Assembly: GCA_963720775.1 (NCBI GenBank)
Contig: CAVRGR010000007.1
Location: forward strand, 310,001 to 374,000
Direction of reading: 5' to 3'
DNA length: 64,000 bases
Source of the DNA: JAENVT01 sp963720775
GTDB taxonomy: Bacteria > Actinomycetota > Acidimicrobiia > Acidimicrobiales > Ilumatobacteraceae
Shown: positions 36,633-44,887 of the stretch, in pieces
Layout of the letters: each line of letters opens with the position of its first letter
Numbering within the stretch: the stretch's first letter is position 1
Notes under the pieces: model-generated
Databases searched by the model: none
What the model was told of the DNA's origin: nothing
Seen by the model: the letters and a program-made list of their open reading frames with translations, nothing else
Translations under genes and position numbers: made by a program

Positions 36633-36989
36633 GTGAACGGGGTGCGGCTGGCGGTGTTGGTTGGGGTGGCTATCGCGCTGCCGGTGACTGCGAACGCATG
36701 CGGCGGCGACGGCCAGGCCGAAGGCACGCTCCCGCCGATCGTCACGGTCTCCACGACGACGACGATCTATGTCACCACCACCACGATCAAGGCGTACTAC
36801 ATCGTCAAGAAGGGCGACACCTTGGGCAAGATCGCCAAGGCGTTCCAGGTGCGCCTCGCCGACATCATGGCCATCAACGGCATCACCAACGCCGACGACA
36901 TCCAAGCCGGTCAAGAGCTGCGGATCCCTACTGGCGCGGTGGTGTACGACACACTGCCCACACCTGTTACGACACCCTCCACCACGTAG
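36633..36989 (+). CDS. Secreted LysM-domain protein
   Basis: 118 residues from GTG 36633. An N-terminal hydrophobic signal (residues 3-20) is followed by a Thr-rich linker with T-T-T-T-I repeats and one LysM domain: Y-Y-I-V-K-K-G-D-T-L-G-K-I-A-K through Q-A-G-Q-E-L-R-I-P. LysM binds peptidoglycan or chitin glycan strands. A Cys occurs after the signal (A-N-A-C-G), but the lipobox is not canonical. ATG-initiated longer frames run antisense to the hydrolase gene and were discarded. Confidence 0.85.
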   Translation: MNGVRLAVLVGVAIALPVTANACGGDGQAEGTLPPIVTVSTTTTIYVTTTTIKAYYIVKKGDTLGKIAKAFQVRLADIMAINGITNADDIQAGQELRIPTGAVVYDTLPTPVTTPSTT

Positions 36990-36998
36990 GCTTCGGGC

Positions 36999-37703
36999 AT
37001 GAGCTTCTGGCCCACGCAAGATCATTGGAGCGTGCAGATCCCACTCGAGACCGGGCATCAGCGCCTGCCGGTGCTCCACGACACGGGCTTCGTCGCCCTC
37101 ACCGACGCCGACTTCGACGTGCCCCCCGACGAGTGGCTGGCGCTCGAGTACATGGATTGGAAGAGCGGTGGCGACACCAACTTCGCACCGCTGGCATCGG
37201 CCGACGGCGAGCTCGACTGCCGCGGGTTCTGGGACAAGGGCAAGACCGACAAGGACGCCTTGTGGACGTCGAATGCGGCCATCTCACCCACCCTGAAGTC
37301 GTATGTCGACGGAACTGGGGCCAACTTCGGCCGCGTGCGGGTCATCAAGCTCGAACCGCAAGGCCGCGAGGAGGCGATTCGGTCGATCCATCGCGACGAC
37401 AACAACCGCTTCAACCCCGAAGACGAAGGCTGGGTGGTGCGCTCCTGGATGGAGCTCACCGACAATCCCGACAGCTACATGCTGCTGATGGACAACGGCC
37501 CCGACGGTCTGCCTGATCCGGCCACCGAGCTACGCGTGCCGCTACACCGCGGCGCACGGTTCGTTGTCGACACGCAGCGATTGTGGCATGTCGTGGTGCA
37601 CAACGGAACCGCGCCGCGTTACGCGCTGATCACCAGCTTCGAATCGGGCCCCATCCTGCAACACTGGGTCGATTCCAACCTGCCGGTACCAGCTACACGC
37701 TGA
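36999..37703 (+). CDS. Aspartyl/asparaginyl beta-hydroxylase-like protein (putative 2OG oxygenase)
   Basis: 234 residues, no signal peptide. A double-stranded beta-helix oxygenase pattern can be traced: H131 and D133 (S-I-H-R-D-D), H197 (L-W-H-V-V-V-H-N-G) and R207 (P-R-Y-A-L-I), in the order expected for the Fe(II) facial triad plus the 2-oxoglutarate arginine of Asp/Asn beta-hydroxylase-like proteins. This is a pattern match only. It starts nine bases after the LysM gene and may share its transcript. Confidence 0.55.
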   Translation: MSFWPTQDHWSVQIPLETGHQRLPVLHDTGFVALTDADFDVPPDEWLALEYMDWKSGGDTNFAPLASADGELDCRGFWDKGKTDKDALWTSNAAISPTLKSYVDGTGANFGRVRVIKLEPQGREEAIRSIHRDDNNRFNPEDEGWVVRSWMELTDNPDSYMLLMDNGPDGLPDPATELRVPLHRGARFVVDTQRLWHVVVHNGTAPRYALITSFESGPILQHWVDSNLPVPATR

Positions 37704-37871
37704 CGCCCGGCTCAGGCACCAACCGTGTGAATGGGCGCGAAACCCGCAGAGGCACATCGGAAATCGCACCCGTTGAGGCCTCTTGGGCGAGAAAACCGAA
37801 GTCGCCCATCCGAACCCGCGCCCATGCAAGCTGATGGCGAGGCGGCTCGAGGTCGGCGCGATCACGGGGCG

Positions 37872-39836
37872 TCAGGCGCGGCGGTGGGCGGAGGCCAGGT
37901 CGGCGACGTCGGCCATGATCTTGGCCAGCTGGAAGTCCTTCGGGGTGTAGACGGCCGCGACTCCGGCAGCAATCAGCGTCGGGCGATCGTCCTCCGGGAT
38001 GATTCCACCAACGATCACTGGGGCATCGACGCCTTCCTCGCGCAACGAGCGGACGATCGACGGCACCAGCGCGAGGTGTGAGCCGCTGAGTATCGAGAGC
38101 CCGATGACATCGGGATCCTCATCACGCGCCGAGGCGACGATCTGTTCGGGCGTGAGGCGAATGCCGGAGTACACGACCTCCATGCCCGCATCACGCGCAG
38201 CTACAGCGATCTGCTCGGCGCCGTTGGAATGACCGTCGAGACCCGGCTTGGCAACCAAGAACCGCGGCGGGCCCCCCGGCATCGACTTCACCCGTTCGGC
38301 GACCGCCGACAACTCGCCGCTGCTGCGGCCGACGGCGGCGGACACACCGGTGGGGGCGCGGTACTCGCCGAACACGCCGCGCAATGCCGTCGCCCATTCA
38401 CCGGTGGTTCCGCCCGCCCTGGCCAGCTCGATCGACGGGTTCATGATGTTGCTGCCGTCGATCGCGGCCTTGGTCAGCACGGCGAGCGCGTCGTCGACGG
38501 CTCGCTGATCGCGATGAGCGCGCCAAGCGCACACGTCCGCGACGGTCGCCGCTTCGACCGTCGGGTCGACGGTGAGGAAGTGGCCCGGTTCACCGAGCGG
38601 GGAATCCGCCGTGTCGGTGAAGACGTTCACCCCGACGACCTGCTGCTGGCCGGATTCGATGCGACGCGTGCGTTCGACCATCGAGCGCACCAGCCTCCCC
38701 TTCAACTCGTCGATGGCCTCGAAGACGCCACCGAGATCGAGCACGTCGTTCAACTCCGTCCAGGCGGCGTCGCGCAGTTCGTGCGTGCGACCTTCGATGA
38801 CCTTGGAGCCGTCGAACAGGTCGTCGTACTCCAACAGGTCGGTCTCGAACGCCAGCACCTGTTGCATTCGCAACGACCACTGCTGATCCCACGGTCGGGG
38901 CAGGCCGAGGGCCTCGTTCCACGCAGGAAGTTGGATCGAACGCGCCCGGGCTCGCTTCGACAGCGTGACCGCGAGCATCTCCAACACGATGCGCTGAACG
39001 TTGTTCTCCGGCTGCGCCTCGGTGAGCCCCAACGAGTTGACCTGCACGCCGTACCGGAAACGCCGAGCTCGTTCGTCACTGACCCCATAGCGTTCGACTC
39101 CGATGCGATCCCACAACTCGGTGAAGGCGCGGAGCTTGCAGATCTCCTCCACGAAGCGAATGCCGGCGTTGACGAAGAACGAGATCGAGCCGTACACCTG
39201 GGCGAACTGCTCGGGAGCGACTTGGCCTGAATCGCGCACGGCGTCGAGCACGCCGATCGCCGTTGCCAACGAGTAGGCGATCTCCTGAACCGGCGTCGCG
39301 CCCGCCTCTTGGAGGTGGTAGCTGCAGACGTTGATGGGGTTCCACTTCGGTGCATGGTTGGCGCACCAGGCGACCATGTCGACGATCAGCCTGCGGGACG
39401 CCGTCGGCGGGAAGATGTACGTGCCGCGCGACAGGTACTCCTTGATGATGTCGTTCTGGGTAGTGCCGCGCAGCTGGTCGGGCAACACGCCCTGCGTTTC
39501 GGCGTTGGCCACGTAGAGCGCGAGGAGCCAAGCCGCAGTGGCGTTGATCGTCATCGATGTGTTCATCTCGGCGGGCGGGATGCCCTCGAGAAGCGTCGTC
39601 ATGTGCCCGAGATGGGCGACGGGAACGCCGACCTTGCCCACCTCGCCACGAGCCAGGGGGTCGTCGGGGTCGTAGCCGGTCTGCGTCGGCAGATCGAATG
39701 CGATCGAGAGACCGGTCTGACCTTTGGCCAGGTTGCCGCGGTACAGATCGTTCGAAGCCCGGGCCGTCGAGTGTCCCGAGTAGGTCCGCATCAGCCACGG
39801 CTGGTCGCGGCTCGATCGGTCGACTCCCTCCGGCAT
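37872..39836 (-). CDS. ecm: Ethylmalonyl-CoA mutase (coenzyme B12-dependent)
   Basis: 654 residues from the Met at 39836 (M-P-E-G-V-D-R), matching family N-termini that continue D-x-P-W-L-M-R-T-Y-S-G-H-S-T; the frame to 39902 adds non-homologous residues. The TIM-barrel mutase domain (A-F-D-L-P-T-Q-T-G-Y-D, M-N-T-S-M-T-I-N-A) is followed by a cobalamin domain: K-P-G-L-D-G-H-S-N-G-A-E with the axial-His motif DxHxxG as D-G-H-S-N-G, and S-I-L-S-G-S-H near 610. Single-chain length and the G-H-S-N-G variant favour Ecm/MeaA over methylmalonyl-CoA mutase. It converts (2R)-ethylmalonyl-CoA to methylsuccinyl-CoA. Confidence 0.92.
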   Translation of the reverse strand: MPEGVDRSSRDQPWLMRTYSGHSTARASNDLYRGNLAKGQTGLSIAFDLPTQTGYDPDDPLARGEVGKVGVPVAHLGHMTTLLEGIPPAEMNTSMTINATAAWLLALYVANAETQGVLPDQLRGTTQNDIIKEYLSRGTYIFPPTASRRLIVDMVAWCANHAPKWNPINVCSYHLQEAGATPVQEIAYSLATAIGVLDAVRDSGQVAPEQFAQVYGSISFFVNAGIRFVEEICKLRAFTELWDRIGVERYGVSDERARRFRYGVQVNSLGLTEAQPENNVQRIVLEMLAVTLSKRARARSIQLPAWNEALGLPRPWDQQWSLRMQQVLAFETDLLEYDDLFDGSKVIEGRTHELRDAAWTELNDVLDLGGVFEAIDELKGRLVRSMVERTRRIESGQQQVVGVNVFTDTADSPLGEPGHFLTVDPTVEAATVADVCAWRAHRDQRAVDDALAVLTKAAIDGSNIMNPSIELARAGGTTGEWATALRGVFGEYRAPTGVSAAVGRSSGELSAVAERVKSMPGGPPRFLVAKPGLDGHSNGAEQIAVAARDAGMEVVYSGIRLTPEQIVASARDEDPDVIGLSILSGSHLALVPSIVRSLREEGVDAPVIVGGIIPEDDRPTLIAAGVAAVYTPKDFQLAKIMADVADLASAHRRA

Positions 39837-40041
39837 CGTCAAAGTGTGCTCGTTTCCTGAGCGCAAACGCCAGTTCCGCCGGTACGACGAACATTTCTGC
39901 AAGAAGTTCTCAAGTCGCCCACGCTGCGTTCCGATAGATAGCTCGCACGGTGCGAAGGATTCGGCGGAACCTTCCTGCGGGCGGAGTCAATCGGTGGTGT
40001 CGGGGCACGGCGGCGAACCCCGGACACAGCGGTTGGGCGCC

Positions 40042-40069
40042 GGTGCCGGTGAGGAGACTCACCGGCACC
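40042..40069 (-). terminator. Hairpin downstream of aat
   Basis: GGTGCCGGTGAG (40042-40053), loop GAGA, CTCACCGGCACC (40058-40069): a perfect 12-bp stem starting 29 bases past the aat stop. No T-run, as is common in GC-rich genomes. The rest of the 261-base interval 39837-40097 shows no gene; it must contain the ecm promoter. Confidence 0.6.
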
Positions 40070-40097
40070 GCAGCACCGTTCCATGCTTGGTCGGGCT

Positions 40098-40754
40098 CTA
40101 ACGGGCGCGGATGGCACCGGCAAGCAGTTCCAAGTACGCACCCCTGGGCACATCGACGGCTCCCATCGACACGAGATGTGGCGTCGTCCACTGCACGTCG
40201 AGCAACGATGCACCCGACTCGACGAGCCAGTCGACCAACCGTACGAGGGCGACCTTCGAAGCGTCGGTCGCCTCGCTGAACATCGACTCGCCGGCGAACA
40301 ATCCGCCGATCCGTACTCCATACAGTCCCCCGACCAGCCGATCGTCGAGATACATCTCGACGCTGTGTGCCCATCCGAGCCGGTGGAGCTCGTCGTAGGC
40401 ATCGATGATCTGTGGCGTGATCCATCCGTGGGGTCGACTGGGATCACCGCACCGCTCCACGACGTCGCGAAACCGCGTGTCGAATCGCACCTCGAACCTG
40501 CGGCAACTCCGCCGCAGCGATCGGGAGACGATCAGGCCGCCGAGTGGTATGACGCCACGCGGATCGGGCGACCACCATCCGAGTGTCTTGCGGCGTACCG
40601 GCATCGGGAAGATCCCGGTGCGGTATGCGGCAAGCAACGTGCCGGGTGCCAGATCGGCGCCGATCCCGCACAGCCCGTTCTCGTCGGCGAACTCCGGGCG
40701 CGGCAACCGCCAACGGTTGGCCGGCGGCTCGATCGGTGATCGCCGCGTCTGCAT
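40098..40754 (-). CDS. aat: Leucyl/phenylalanyl-tRNA--protein transferase
   Basis: 218 residues, normal length. It adds Leu or Phe to proteins with N-terminal Arg or Lys, marking them for ClpS/ClpAP (N-degron pathway). Seen: R-T-G-I-F-P-M-P, W-W-S-P-D-P-R-G-V-I-P, H-G-W-I-T, G-W-A-H-S-V-E, L-V-G-G-L-Y-G-V and the G-E-S-M-F-S...D-A-S-K block, all family hallmarks. Confidence 0.96.
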   Translation of the reverse strand: MQTRRSPIEPPANRWRLPRPEFADENGLCGIGADLAPGTLLAAYRTGIFPMPVRRKTLGWWSPDPRGVIPLGGLIVSRSLRRSCRRFEVRFDTRFRDVVERCGDPSRPHGWITPQIIDAYDELHRLGWAHSVEMYLDDRLVGGLYGVRIGGLFAGESMFSEATDASKVALVRLVDWLVESGASLLDVQWTTPHLVSMGAVDVPRGAYLELLAGAIRAR

Positions 40755-40811
40755 GTCCCCAGTCTGACCGTCGCGTCGGCAAGGACCGGTTCAGGAACAG
40801 GTGACGCAGCA

Positions 40812-41666
40812 TCAGTACGTGTAGAAGCCCTGCTTGGTCTTGCGACCGAGGTGTCCTGCCGCGACCTTCTCGCGCAACGTCTGTGCCGGTGCATCGCATG
40901 GGTTGCCGAACGAGGCATGGATGCTCTCGAGGATCGCCACGGAGGTGTCGAGACCGACGAGATCGAGCAGGGCGAAGGGGCCCATGGGAAAGTTGCACCC
41001 ACCCTTCATCGCGGCATCGATCGACTCGATCGGCGCGGTGCCACGCTCGAGCATGCGCACCGCGTTGTTGAGGTACGGGAAGAGCAATGCGTTGACGATG
41101 AACCCGGCGTGGTCTTGCACCTCGACCGGTTCCTTGCCACACGATGACACGAAGTCGATCGCGGCCGAGATCGTTTCGTCGCGTGCAGTGAGCGGACGCA
41201 CCACTTCGACGAGCGCCATGAGGGTGGCCGGGTTGAAGAAGTGGATGCCGCAGACCTGCTCGGGCCGTGAGGTGGCCAAGGCGAGATCGATGACCGGCAG
41301 CGTCGAGGTGTTGGTGGCCAGGATCGCCTCGGGCTTCGTGGCATGGTCGAGCTCGGCGAACAGAGCCAACTTCACATCGATGTCTTCGACCACGGACTCG
41401 ATGACGAGGTCGCACTCGCCGAGTGATCCGAGACCTTCCCCTGCGGAGATCCGGGCCAGCACCTGATCCCGTTCCTCGGCGGTGCTCTTGCCGCGAGCCA
41501 CGGCCCTGTCGATCGAGCAGCCGATCGTCGTCACGACGCCCCGTGCAGATGCCTGCGACCGCGATGCCACGATCACGTCGTATCCCGAACGGGCGGCGAC
41601 CTCGGCAAGGCCGCAGCCCATGATTCCTGAGCCGACGATCCCGACAGTCCGTATCACCCGTGCCAT
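40812..41666 (-). CDS. 3-hydroxybutyryl-CoA dehydrogenase
   Basis: 284 residues. It oxidises or reduces the 3-hydroxyacyl-CoA/3-oxoacyl-CoA pair; here most likely acetoacetyl-CoA to (S)-3-hydroxybutyryl-CoA. Seen: Rossmann G-S-G-I-M-G, N-T-S-T-L-P, catalytic H in G-I-H-F-F-N-P, E in E-V-V-R, and C-terminal G-R-K-T-K-Q-G-F-Y-T-Y. Length and tail match HbdA/PaaH-type stand-alone dehydrogenases. A palindromic operator like that of ccr lies nine bases before the ATG, tying it to the ethylmalonyl-CoA genes. Confidence 0.93.
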   Translation of the reverse strand: MARVIRTVGIVGSGIMGCGLAEVAARSGYDVIVASRSQASARGVVTTIGCSIDRAVARGKSTAEERDQVLARISAGEGLGSLGECDLVIESVVEDIDVKLALFAELDHATKPEAILATNTSTLPVIDLALATSRPEQVCGIHFFNPATLMALVEVVRPLTARDETISAAIDFVSSCGKEPVEVQDHAGFIVNALLFPYLNNAVRMLERGTAPIESIDAAMKGGCNFPMGPFALLDLVGLDTSVAILESIHASFGNPCDAPAQTLREKVAAGHLGRKTKQGFYTY

Positions 41667-41675
41667 ACATCGACT

Positions 41676-41694
41676 CTAGCTACCCGTGGGTAAC
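41676..41694. promoter_or_regulatory. Inverted-repeat operator upstream of 3-hydroxybutyryl-CoA dehydrogenase gene
   Basis: CTAGCTACC-CGTG-GGTAAC: the flanking nine and six bases are identical to the site before ccr (6597-6615); only the central tetramer differs. TACCC and GGGTA form the inverted arms. It lies between the divergent dehydrogenase (start 41666) and HD-hydrolase (start 41721) genes and could act on either. Confidence 0.6.
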
Positions 41695-41720
41695 TTAGCA
41701 ATCCGGCTACGGTCGGAACC

Positions 41721-42344
41721 ATGGAACGCAACCGTCGATCCGACCTCGGATCAGACCCCCTTGGGGCGGCTCTCAACTTCTTCATGGAAGCCGACCGCCT
41801 GAAAGGTGTCGAGCGGCGGAACCGCCTGGCCGACGGCAGTCGCCGGGAGAACACGGCCGAGCACTCCTGGCATCTCGGGATCGCCGCACTGGTGTTGGCC
41901 CCGTTTGCGAGCGAGCCGGTCGATGTGGCGACGGCCGTGGCGATGGCCCTGGTGCACGACATCGTCGAGATCGATGCCGGCGACACGTTCGCCTACGACG
42001 TGGCGGAGGGCGCGGCAACGAAACGAGACCGGGAGGTGGCCGCGGCCGATCGATTGTTCGGCCTGCTCCCCGCCGAGACCGGTCAGCGGTTCCGCGACCT
42101 GTGGGACGAGTACGAACGCGGTGACACCGCCGAGGCCCGCTTCGTGATGGCGATCGACCGATTGGCGCCGATGATGCTGAACCTGGCCGAGGGGGCGTCG
42201 ACCTGGCGAGAACACGGCATCACACGCTCGCAGGTCGTTGCCCGCAACGGCGTGCACATCGAGCAGTCGCTGCCCGAGGTGTGGACCACCGTGCTCGCCC
42301 AGCTCGATGCGGCCACCGGCGCGGGCCACGTCGATCCGGCGTGA
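41721..42344 (+). CDS. HD-domain phosphohydrolase (YfbR-like)
   Basis: 207 residues. HD-superfamily metal site: H48 (A-E-H-S-W-H), H79-D80 (L-V-H-D-I-V-E) and a distal Asp in M-A-I-D-R-L. It begins with F-F-M-E-A-D-R-L-K, as in YfbR/HDDC2-type 5'-deoxynucleotidases. Nucleotide dephosphorylation is likely; the exact substrate is not shown. It is divergent from the dehydrogenase gene. Confidence 0.9.
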   Translation: MERNRRSDLGSDPLGAALNFFMEADRLKGVERRNRLADGSRRENTAEHSWHLGIAALVLAPFASEPVDVATAVAMALVHDIVEIDAGDTFAYDVAEGAATKRDREVAAADRLFGLLPAETGQRFRDLWDEYERGDTAEARFVMAIDRLAPMMLNLAEGASTWREHGITRSQVVARNGVHIEQSLPEVWTTVLAQLDAATGAGHVDPA

Positions 42345-42410
42345 CACAGTTCATCGACCGTTCACCGGCCTCCGGGGACCTCCTGAGCAAGGCATCGGTA
42401 CCCTGGAACC

Positions 42411-43187
42411 GTGACGTCTGACCTGCTTTCCATCCCCGAGGCCGAACCGGCGAGGCTGGTGGCCCTCGAGGCCGTGCACAACTTCCGTGATCTCGGTGGC
42501 TATGCGACGGCCGATGGCCGGCACACCGTTTGGCGCACGCTGTTCCGAGCCGATGGCCTGTATCGCCTCACTCCGGCCGACGTCGCCGCGCTCGAGCCGC
42601 TCGGGCTGCGTACGGTCATCGACCTGCGAAGCGCACCGGAGCTGGCCGAGCGCGGCCGTTTCCCGGTCGACGTTCATCCCGTGGTGTTCCATCACCTCCC
42701 AATCATCGACGCCACATGGGCAGTCGCCGATCGACCCGACCACGATCGTGACGAAGACTTCCTCATCTGGGCGTACCACGAGATGCTGAGCGTGGGCGCG
42801 CCTCGCTTCGCCATTGCGTTCGATGTTCTCGCCGAGCCCGATGCGCTACCTGCCGTGTTCCACTGTGCCGCCGGCAAGGATCGCACTGGCCTTCTGGCGG
42901 CGCTCCTGCTCGGCGCGCTCGGCGTGTCGCACGACGACATCGTCGCCGACTACGCGCTCACCGTCGAAGGGATGGCACGCTTTCGCGCCTGGGCTGCCCG
43001 CGAATGGCCGGAGTGGTTCGAGCGAATGGCCACGATGCCCCCGGCGTTCACGGCCGCGCTGCCCGAGGCCATGCGACTCATCGTCGAAGAGCTCTCCGCC
43101 GAACATGGCTCGATCCGCAACTACGTGAAGTCGATCGGTGTCAGCGACGCAACGCTGGCACGGTTGGAATCGGTGCTGCTCGCCTGA
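42411..43187 (+). CDS. Tyrosine-protein phosphatase (MptpB/Y_phosphatase3 family)
   Basis: 258 residues starting at GTG 42411. Seen: N-F-R-D-L-G-G-Y (24-31), the P-loop H-C-A-A-G-K-D-R-T-G with C152 and R158, and the lid-type helices between residues 105 and 140. The C-x-x-G-K-D-R loop is typical of the actinobacterial MptpB group, which acts on phosphotyrosine and phosphoinositides. No signal peptide. Confidence 0.92.
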   Translation: MTSDLLSIPEAEPARLVALEAVHNFRDLGGYATADGRHTVWRTLFRADGLYRLTPADVAALEPLGLRTVIDLRSAPELAERGRFPVDVHPVVFHHLPIIDATWAVADRPDHDRDEDFLIWAYHEMLSVGAPRFAIAFDVLAEPDALPAVFHCAAGKDRTGLLAALLLGALGVSHDDIVADYALTVEGMARFRAWAAREWPEWFERMATMPPAFTAALPEAMRLIVEELSAEHGSIRNYVKSIGVSDATLARLESVLLA

Positions 43188-43207
43188 TCGCGCGTACGCT
43201 CGCCGCG

Positions 43208-43831
43208 ATGAACGGCATCCTCGCTCTCCAAGGCGGCGGCCCGTTCGTCGCCAACGATGACCTCGATCACCGGCTGATCGACGCGGTGGGTGCCAGCAGA
43301 GCCATCGTGCTGCCGACTGCCGACGCCTACGAACATCCCGAACGACTGGTGGCCGCGGCCATGCACTGGGGTGAACGGCTCGGCATCGAGGTCGAGGCGC
43401 TCATGGTGATGCGTCGCAGCGAAGCCATGGACAAGAGCGCCGTCGGTGTGCTCCACGGTGCACGGGCCGTCTATCTGGTGGGCGACCAGCCACTGCACCT
43501 GCGATCGGTGTTGAAGGCCACGCCGTTGTGGGAGGCGATCGCTCAGGTTCTCGAAGGTGGCGGCTTGGTGGCAGCCACCGGTGGAAGCGCTGCGGCGATG
43601 TGCGACCCGATGGTCGATCCGCGAGGTGGCGCCTTCACCCTGGGCCTCGGGCTGGCACTCGGTCTGGCGCTGGTGACCGAGGCCGAGACCTGGTCGGCCG
43701 ACCGTTTGCACCGCACGCTGAAGCTGGCCAACACACCGCTGGTGGAGCTGCCGAGCGGCGCGGCGCTGGTACGCACCGACGCCGGCTGGGAACGGTTCGG
43801 TGACGTGACCGTGCACGGCGACTTGCCGTAG
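43208..43831 (+). CDS. Peptidase S51 / cyanophycinase-like protein
   Basis: 207 residues from ATG 43208. Type 1 glutamine amidotransferase-like fold with nucleophile S127 in T-G-G-S-A-A-A-M (family G-x-S-A-G-A) and T-L-G-L-G-L downstream; L-Q-G-G-G-P-F at the N-terminus. Peptidase E hydrolyses Asp-X dipeptides and cyanophycinase releases beta-Asp-Arg; which applies is not clear. The start lies 20 bases past the phosphatase stop, so an operon is likely. Confidence 0.85.
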   Translation: MNGILALQGGGPFVANDDLDHRLIDAVGASRAIVLPTADAYEHPERLVAAAMHWGERLGIEVEALMVMRRSEAMDKSAVGVLHGARAVYLVGDQPLHLRSVLKATPLWEAIAQVLEGGGLVAATGGSAAAMCDPMVDPRGGAFTLGLGLALGLALVTEAETWSADRLHRTLKLANTPLVELPSGAALVRTDAGWERFGDVTVHGDLP

Positions 43832-43838
43832 TGGTCCT

Positions 43839-43881
43839 GTGGAGTTGTTGACGCCCACGTGGGTACCTCGAAACACTCCAC
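43839..43881. terminator. Nested-palindrome hairpin between convergent genes
   Basis: Outer arms GTGGAGT (43839-43845) and ACTCCAC (43875-43881) enclose an inner perfect palindrome CCCACGTGGG (43854-43863). It sits between the S51 peptidase stop and the cyclophilin stop, so bidirectional termination is the likely role. No T-run. Confidence 0.5.
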
Positions 43882-43893
43882 GACGTCGGTGAC

Positions 43894-44736
43894 TCAGGTC
43901 TCGGTGATGGTGACCGACTGGATGACGATCTGCTTGAGCGTTGGCACGCCCTTAGCGGCGGGATCTGGGTTGCCGGCAGCGTCGAGGGCTTTCACCGTGG
44001 TGTCGAGACCGTCGGTGACCTGGCCGAACAACGAATACGTAGCAGGGAGAGCCACACCGTCAGCGCCGGTGATCACGAAGAACTGGCTGCTGCCGGTGTT
44101 GGCCGCGCCGGTGTTGGCCATGGCCAACGACCCGACCTTGTACGAGCCGGCGGCCGGCAGTTCGTCGGGGATCGTGTAACCAGGTCCGCCGTTGCCAGTC
44201 GCAGTCGGGTCGCCACATTGCACCACGAACGCCGGGATGGCCCGATGGCACACGGTGTTGTCGAAGAAGTGATACAGGGCGAGGACGACGAAGTTGTTGA
44301 CGGTGATCGGCGAAGTGGTGGCGTCGAGCGCAACGGTGTAGGCGCCCATGTTGGTGGTGATGACGGCCGTGTAGGTCTTGGTGGGGTCGATGCACGTGGG
44401 TGGCGCCTTGGCGAAGGTGATCGTGCGAGCCGAGCTGCCGTCCGCGGCCGGGCATGGCGTGTCGCCGGTGAGCGTCGCCCCAGGGATCGTGCTGGGCAAC
44501 GGCGTGGTCGTGATGGTGGTCGACGGGCTGACCGTGGTCGTGGTTGCCGCAGTGCTGCCGCCATCGCCCTTGGTCAACACTGCCACGCCGGTGATGGCGA
44601 TCGCCGCCAGCGGGATCAACAGGAGGTACATGCCCGTTCGCTTGCGCTTGCCTGCTCGTGCCTGCCGGGCCAGCTCCTCCAACCGCAGCTGGCGATTGGC
44701 TTTTTGACGTTCACGCTTCGGGGTTCCCACGAACAC
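43894..44736 (-). CDS. Peptidyl-prolyl cis-trans isomerase, cyclophilin type, membrane-anchored
   Basis: 280 residues. Basic cytoplasmic N-terminus (1-34), one membrane helix (about 36-55), Thr/Ser-rich linker, then a cyclophilin domain: N-F-V-V-L-A, F-D-N-T-V-C-H-R, Q-C-G-D-P-T-A-T-G, G-P-G-Y-T-I-P-D-E, S-Q-F-F-V-I-T-G and F-G-Q-V-T-D-G. The normal F-x-R-V-I catalytic strand here reads H-R-A-I. An extracellular protein-folding role is expected. Confidence 0.92.
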   Translation of the reverse strand: MFVGTPKRERQKANRQLRLEELARQARAGKRKRTGMYLLLIPLAAIAITGVAVLTKGDGGSTAATTTTVSPSTTITTTPLPSTIPGATLTGDTPCPAADGSSARTITFAKAPPTCIDPTKTYTAVITTNMGAYTVALDATTSPITVNNFVVLALYHFFDNTVCHRAIPAFVVQCGDPTATGNGGPGYTIPDELPAAGSYKVGSLAMANTGAANTGSSQFFVITGADGVALPATYSLFGQVTDGLDTTVKALDAAGNPDPAAKGVPTLKQIVIQSVTITET

Positions 44737-44887
44737 GGCAGGCTAGCGGGCTGCCCGGCCAACACGGCTTGCACGTCGCCATCGATCGACGGGACCTTGG
44801 TCGCTCAAGTCGCCGCACGCTCGTGCCGATTCGGTAGGTGAGCAGCCGGGGGTCACTGCGACAACTACGACCAAGTGAGAGCGCAGC

